From positions 1 through 64,000 of the forward strand of contig JAGQDJ010000067.1 in NCBI GenBank assembly GCA_022885665.1: 64,000 nt of DNA, given 5' to 3'. Position 1 is the stretch's first letter. Every line of letters starts with the position of its first letter. This stretch comes from Triops longicaudatus (lineage: Eukaryota > Arthropoda > Branchiopoda > Notostraca > Triopsidae). Below are positions 58,201 to 64,000 of the stretch, piece by piece. Under the pieces are notes generated by a model that was not told the origin of the DNA, made no database searches, and worked only from the letters and a program-made list of their open reading frames with translations. A program made the position numbers and the translations under genes.

Positions 58201-61200
58201 TACTAAAGGACGGTTTCGCTTTTATTGGATCATGCCTGGGTGAAAAAAAGTGTCCAAAAAAGGTATCCGTCAGGTTTAACATGTAGAACTCAGCTTGATT
58301 TTGTTGTGGAATGGGGGCTGGGTTAGACAAAAGAAGAGAAAAGAAGGCAAATTTGGTAGGCATAGAAAAAACTTTAGTTATTCCACGGCCCCCTGGAAAA
58401 GGAAAGTTTAGTAATTTTTTGTACAAATAAAAATCTTTGGCCTTGAACCTGGAAAAAGCAGACATGTGTTACAGTCCACGCATTCTCGGTATATCTCCTA
58501 TCAAAGGTCAGAGAGCCTTAGGTCATTCACTTTACCATTTAAACGGTTTGGGTTTTATTATCGTGATTATTGTACATCGCATTTTGGAGGTTAGTCTTAA
58601 TACTGTTGTAATAGCCTGACTTCTTTCCCAAGAAGCCAGAACTTTAGGGCGATTGAAATTTTAAAATCCTTAAAATTTACAGTCGCATGCCATATTTGGA
58701 AAAACATATTTCCTTTAGTGTCTGAAATCGTAGGGAACGGAGGATAAGGTGTTTTATGGCCGTGCATAAGTATCGTGAAATTTTCAGTTTTATTAGGCGA
58801 TGTTGAACTTTGAGGTCATGTTTGTGCAAATTCGGCTGAAGAACTCCAGAACTAGCTACGCTTGATTTTTCTTAGGAATACACGGTTTGGTACTAACGTT
58901 GGTCTAGGCAAGATTCATCCTTGTCTTAAAAATAACATTGGAAATAAAAGAAGGAAGTTAAGAAATTAAAAAGCTCGCGCAGGATTGAAGGACGCTCTTG
59001 GCGTGTTTTCTTTCCTTTTTATTTTCCTTGTTTAAAGAGCCATACTCTCGCAAACACTCAAATTCACGGCAGAAAAGGAACAACTTTTCCTTTTTATGTG
59101 TTCAGAAAATTTACCAAACTATTTTAAGTTGCAGTGTCAGTGACTTTCCTGCAACTGTTACACTGTTTTTTATGAAGCAAAAAGCGGGGGTGAAGTATGC
59201 AGGAAATCCCTTTGTTTTTAGCAATTGGAGAGCTCTCAGCTTGTATCAGCGCAGTAACTGGAAACTGGACAAAAGAATGTAAGCTTGAAGCTCATAAGAC
59301 CTCGGCAAGTGTCCGTATTGCACATGAGCAAAAGCCAATGTGAAGAAACGAAAACCAAAGGGAAAAAATCCGGAATGCCAAACTTCACCAAGCCACAAAA
59401 ACTCGATGTGCAGCAAAAGGCCAAGGGTCGTTTCTCATTACAAGCCCCACAAAGGCGAATAGGTGAAAAGCCTCCATAAGAGAGCCATAGCGGCCAAGTT
59501 CTTCTCGCTCCAACATCTTTACGTCCGTTTCAGTTGCACGGCAAGTTTTCGCTTGGTCGGGTGTTCAAAAACTACTCAGCGGTTGTTCATTTTTCTAAAT
59601 CATTTGCTGCAGAGTAACAAGAACCTTTTAGTGTCGCTTAGATCTGTGGACAGCCGACTATAGAATTTGTGGTTAAAATTTTAAGAAACTGTCCAGAAGT
59701 GCATTTTGAAACCAGGATATCCAATTTAGTGAAACTGAAGAAAAATTCGCCATAAACTTCATGTAAGTTACATTCCCTTGTCTATATCTACTGCTGATTC
59801 GGACGCTTGTAAATATAGTCCGCTGAGGAAAGATTCAATTCAAATTCGCACTCTACAAAATGTTTGTCGATTTATGTTCGTGTTCTAGATAGCTGTCGTA
59901 ATGTGGGTTTCCTTTGATGAGTACATCATAAAACGCGTGATCAGTTATTTTGGACACGCAGCCTTGCTTTACTGATCAAGTTGACATACAGGGTTCCAAT
60001 GCTACATTACTCGTTTGCCGTCACCAAAATTTTATAGAACTGTTCTGGAAAACTTGTACAACTTTTGTATACGTACACGCCGAGATGCCAAGAACGAGAT
60101 ATTGCTTTTGTCTTTTTGTCCATAACAGTGCTTAGTAGTCCGCCTCTTCGATTATGTGCGATCCATTAAGCGTAAATATACGTCGAGCGAACGTCCGGAG
60201 CTAGATCATTGCATTCACAGCAGAGTCATATATGGTTTATTAGTCTATTTATGCCCGTGGTCCCGTGCTGGGTTCGAATTCCCTGCTTGGAGCAAACTTG
60301 TTGCGCTATACCGTATCAGATTTCTTTATAACACCTCACAAAGCATGCTTTGTTGTCATTCACTGGAAAGAGAAAATTTGAAAGAAACGTTGGAAATGCT
60401 AAGAGATTTTCTTCCTACGTGTCATTGGAAAGACCTATCCATCATACCCTATTAGCAGTGGAAATGAGAATCATCGTAGGTGTTGTGATGATTTTGGGGT
60501 GTCGTTTGTCGTTTTTCGGTGTTTAACGGGCAAAGTATGGAAATTCTTGAGTTTCCCTCATCAAAAAGAGTGTTTGCAGAGAAACTACTCAAGTCTCTAA
60601 GCCGCTTAAAGTGTCTTGGGTGAAACTTCGATAGACAAAAACCGAAAAGAAAAAAGTATAGAAGAAATGAAAAGCCAATGTGCCAAGACCTTTCAGCAAG
60701 GCCAGAATACCGTTTTCTACAGGTTCAGGACCACGAATGCCCAGATGCGTGTCGTTTTCTCTCATTCTCTCCCTCCGCTATTGTTAGCGTAGTACGAGTG
60801 CCTCAGATGGTAGCTTAAATTCAATTTTGGGGAGCTAATTAATTTTTGCGGTTGGCAATTTCTCGTAGGGCACTCGCGTAGACGAAGAACAAAACACTTC
60901 CGAATTTATTAAAACTGCCGTCAGTTTGAAACTATTTTATTAGCTTGAACCTTAGCTCCGCATACTACGTACTTGAGCGGGAAAGTGCTCGCTTAATTAG
61001 GTCACATTTTTGGTCATAAGGATATGATAGGACGAAAGAGTAATAGCCAGTGCTCTGTAATCCAGCTGGGTGTTAGGTTTTATTTAGTGTGAAATTTGCG
61101 TAAGAAGAGGTGTAAATCTTTGGGTCGCAGTGCTGCCAGCTGTCACCTTTTAGGCACGCTTCCTGTTTTGATAATTCGACATGGACGTGTATGACAAAAT

Positions 61201-64000
61201 TTCGTTGCCACTCTTTCTGTGTATATTTTTAGAAGGAAAGTTTGTATTTAGTTTGTGTCTAAGTTTTTATTCCAATTGCTCAACAGAACTTTTTAATAAG
61301 AGGGTACAAGAAAATGTAGTAATTTAGGTTTACATGATCTTAATTTTCTTCTCGCTAGTGTAATATGGCTCTTATTTAGATGACTTGTAAAAGAAAGAAT
61401 CAAGAAAATGTTTTCAGTTTTTCATGTTGTGGCTTGTAGGACAATTATTCCCTCATTTATACAAAAAGGCAATCCCTTGTCGTTTAACCAACGCGGTTTC
61501 TCATCAAGCTTGGTTCATTTATGTAACGATTAAATCCTTTTGTTTTTGAGCCATTTAATCGTTTCATAAATCAAAACAGCATGTGTATACATACCCTTAG
61601 AATATTTATTATTATTACCGACTATGATTCCTATCTCATTTCTTTATTTCTCTCCTTTACGGGGGCGGAGATCTAGAAAAAAAATAGTAGATATCTGTGG
61701 AACGCCCCCGAAATTCCCAAGGCTTAAATCCCGCGCTTGGCTCAGTCGATTACTCTGGAAACCTAATAAGTTAATTCTTTATTTATTTGTAAATTAAGCA
61801 TAATTGAATTTTGTCCTAAAAACTACGGGTAAAAATAATTTGGGGCCGTTTTTCGTGCCAGATGGTTACTGCAAGTGCGGGAGTTCGAAGTTGGCATGGT
61901 AGAGTTGAAAAGAACCTTCAATTAAATGTTGAGTATACCTGTCGTGATCCCAAGTCACGCGAGAGGCTTACTTGACAGCATTTTCCAGAGACCGCTTTCC
62001 TTTCTTCGTACGTTCTTCAAATACTCCCCGAAACGTTTCGGCGAGATATGGTTTCATCTATTGCTAACTTTTGCCTGTATTAAATTAGTCATCTGATTTC
62101 TCATTGCGGGAACGGAAAAAAGGGTTGAAGATGCATATGCATTGGGAATTGAGTCCCCCTTAGGAACAAGGTTGCAGTTGTTTACTCAAGGGAAATAACC
62201 GAAGGAAAGGACGTCGCCAGGTTTGGCTTTAAGGTTCAAGAGAGCAACCGAAAAAGAACGAGAACACCTGTTCGCGGGCTTTTTTGGGGGCTACTTGATA
62301 TGCAGAAGCTGCAGTTAAAAGTGTAAGTCAAAGATACAAAGGTCTCAAGCTACTCCATAAATTGTTCTCAAATATCGAGCAAGTCGTCTTCTCGACCTAC
62401 CTTAGTAGCTGCTTAAATTTCAGGTTGACCCGTGTAGGCAGTCAAAATAAGAGCACGTCACTTTCTGAATATAACTTTGGGATAGGTTATTTGTTAAAAC
62501 TTCAATCATCCTGCCAAGTTTCCTCACTTGGTTATAGTCAACTTTATTTTCTTTCTTGTTTTCTACTCATTCTTCATAACTTCGGCGTCAAGCTTTCAAA
62601 AACATAATTTAAGCTCTTTGTCTTGCACAGAACCTATATTTTCTGGAAGTTTACAGGTGCTAAAAGAAATAGAGCTTTTGATCTACGTATATTTTTTGAA
62701 CCCATGGTTACTTGAAGTAGAACACAAGTTTGTCAACCCCAGTTGTACGAACTTCCTTATTTGGGAACAGCGATACTTCTTTTCTGCAAGCTTTGTTTTC
62801 TTTATCATTTGAGTCATCTTTTGGTTTATTTTTATATTTTAAACATTTATTTTTTTCTTATACTATAACTTAATTTCATGGTGACCTAAAAAAACACAAA
62901 TTGCCGTAATACACACTGAAAGATATTGGTTTACCTTAGTTACGTATTAAGTATATCGGTCTGAAGTTTTCTAGCCTATTGTACTCCAGTAACAAAAAAA
63001 AGTAGGTAAATTTATGTGAACGTATGGATGTATTACCAGCTTTGATCGACATTTGTTGTCAAACCTATAGTATTACTGTAGTTTTTATATTAGTTATTTT
63101 TTATGATTTATTTATATTGTTCCTTTGCATATTTTAAAGACGACCGACGTCGCATTTGCGATGCATCGTTAACTTCGGCGTTCTAGACATCACTTATGTT
63201 AAAATTTCCTTCGGTTGGAAACAATTGTACAAAACCTTATTCTTGTACACGAAAGTGGGAGGTTGTGAAAATCCGTGATTTACGGATTTCCTAACGGGAA
63301 AATAAAACGGCTATAGAACCTAATTGCCGCCTTACAGACAATAGGCTTTTTCGTAGTCTAGTGACTGATGCACGACTGAACCCACTGAAACATTAAAGCA
63401 ACAAAATATAATTCCATGGTTAGAAGTGTGCAATGTAACTGTTGACCACATTGTGTGATTGTTTACACGCCATGGTATTGACTATAATGGGCTTAATCAT
63501 AGTACTTGAAGGCACTTCGATGCCAGTTGCTTTTTTCTGGAGAAAGAGAAATGTGGAATAGCTATAGGCAAGCTATTTGTGGCTAAAAAGCGATCATGGT
63601 TATAGCCAGCGCTTCTTGGTAATAGGGTATGTTACTTTAGTAGACTTATTTGCAAATCTTTATTACTGAAGATGTCTAAATAAACCAAGAGCAATCCTGC
63701 ACAGAGTTGGTGTTAGTTTTATAAACTAACCCGCAATACTTAAAGCTGTCATTGCGTTCATAAAAAAGTAACATCCATGATTTACTGTCATGACGGGCAT
63801 TATTTTTTTTTAAAGTAGCCTAGCTGTTTTAAAGAACAGTTTACCTATGTCTATTTAATACTATACGGATACGTTTGTTAGACTCACTCTGACGCAAGCT
63901 CATAAAAAATTAGTAATGCAAACCACTTTACTTCAGGATTAGAGGCATTCTTAGCATGTGAATGTTACTGGGAACGGAATTTGTTCGTAACTTGGTGACT
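52217..64000 (+). other. Probable very long intron of the giant gene
   Basis: Nearly 11.8 kb with only short reading frames and no recognisable domain on either strand. Because the last Ig exon is incomplete and ends at a good donor, this is most likely intron. Minor structures: a 16-bp direct repeat AGAGCCTATGTGTTCT at 53733-53748 and 53759-53774, an 8-bp GC-rich inverted repeat at 61660-61667 and 61703-61710, and an AAATCCGT/ACGGATTT hairpin at 63269-63289. Confidence 0.6.
61660..61710. repeat. GC-rich inverted repeat in AT-rich DNA
   Basis: CGGGGGCG at 61660-61667 and CGCCCCCG at 61703-61710 are perfect arms around a 35-nt loop that itself holds AGATCT and AGATATCT. It may be the end of an old mobile element. 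Confidence 0.45.

Noticed and set aside
60262..60300. GGTTCGAATTCC, a tRNA B-box-like sequence
   Set aside because: No A-box or cloverleaf arms can be drawn around it and the spacing is wrong, so it is not a tRNA gene.
62362..62812. Two overlapping 81- and 94-codon frames near the right end
   Set aside because: Hydrophobic by AT-rich composition only, with no acceptor in a phase that would complete the split Ig domain.

Overview
The window is nuclear DNA from an animal, most likely an arthropod. Its genes are split by spliceosomal introns that are either very short (about 54 to 70 nt) or several kb long. It encodes a nucleotide-sugar-transporter-like protein (SLC35F5), a ribosome-biogenesis WD40 protein (PAK1IP1), two small secreted proteins with the short-first-exon layout typical of arthropod cuticle-type genes, a CABIT-domain protein, and a giant Ig/Fn3 muscle protein most like arthropod Stretchin-Mlck. 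I cannot name the species.

Layout. 1-1.9 kb: non-coding with decayed repeats. 1.9-3.8 kb (+): SLC35F5 homologue, nine exons, 468 codons. 4.2-4.74 kb (-): small Pro/Tyr/Ala-rich secreted protein with a TATA box and, further upstream, a cluster of nuclear-receptor half-sites. 6.6-8.3 kb (-): PAK1IP1 homologue, six exons, 457 codons. 9.0-9.4 kb (+): a second small secreted protein with the same architecture. 9.4-16.7 kb: mostly non-coding, with a dispersed repeat, an unrecognised 221-codon ORF and a 638-nt pure poly-T tract inside a GATC-rich palindromic island. 16.75-18.7 kb (+): intronless 655-codon CABIT protein. 19.2-20.8 kb: a pogo/Tigger-like non-autonomous DNA transposon carrying two GTCTCG-rich arrays. 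24.1-52.2 kb (+): 30 exons of the giant muscle gene, which runs off the right side of the window; 52.2-64 kb looks like one very long intron.

The giant gene dominates the window. Every exon junction I assigned keeps frame, giving 5,240 codons with about 16 Ig domains (the last one cut off) and 3 Fn3 domains. Between Ig 8 and Ig 9 sits a single 8,991-nt exon. It encodes a conserved acidic block, a long disordered acidic region, about 1,150 residues of charged helix, and a basic tail. The helix contains 43 tandem copies of a 13-residue unit (39 nt) that switch between an Arg and a Leu form by one base. No kinase domain is present in the window; if this is Stretchin-Mlck, the kinase exons should lie to the right.

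The most unusual items are the 39-bp coding array with its block-duplication history and Arg/Leu zoning, the single 9-kb exon in an otherwise finely split gene, the poly-T tract with flanking palindromes, and the GTCTCG arrays inside the DNA transposon. Family names rest on remembered protein families; no database search was run.
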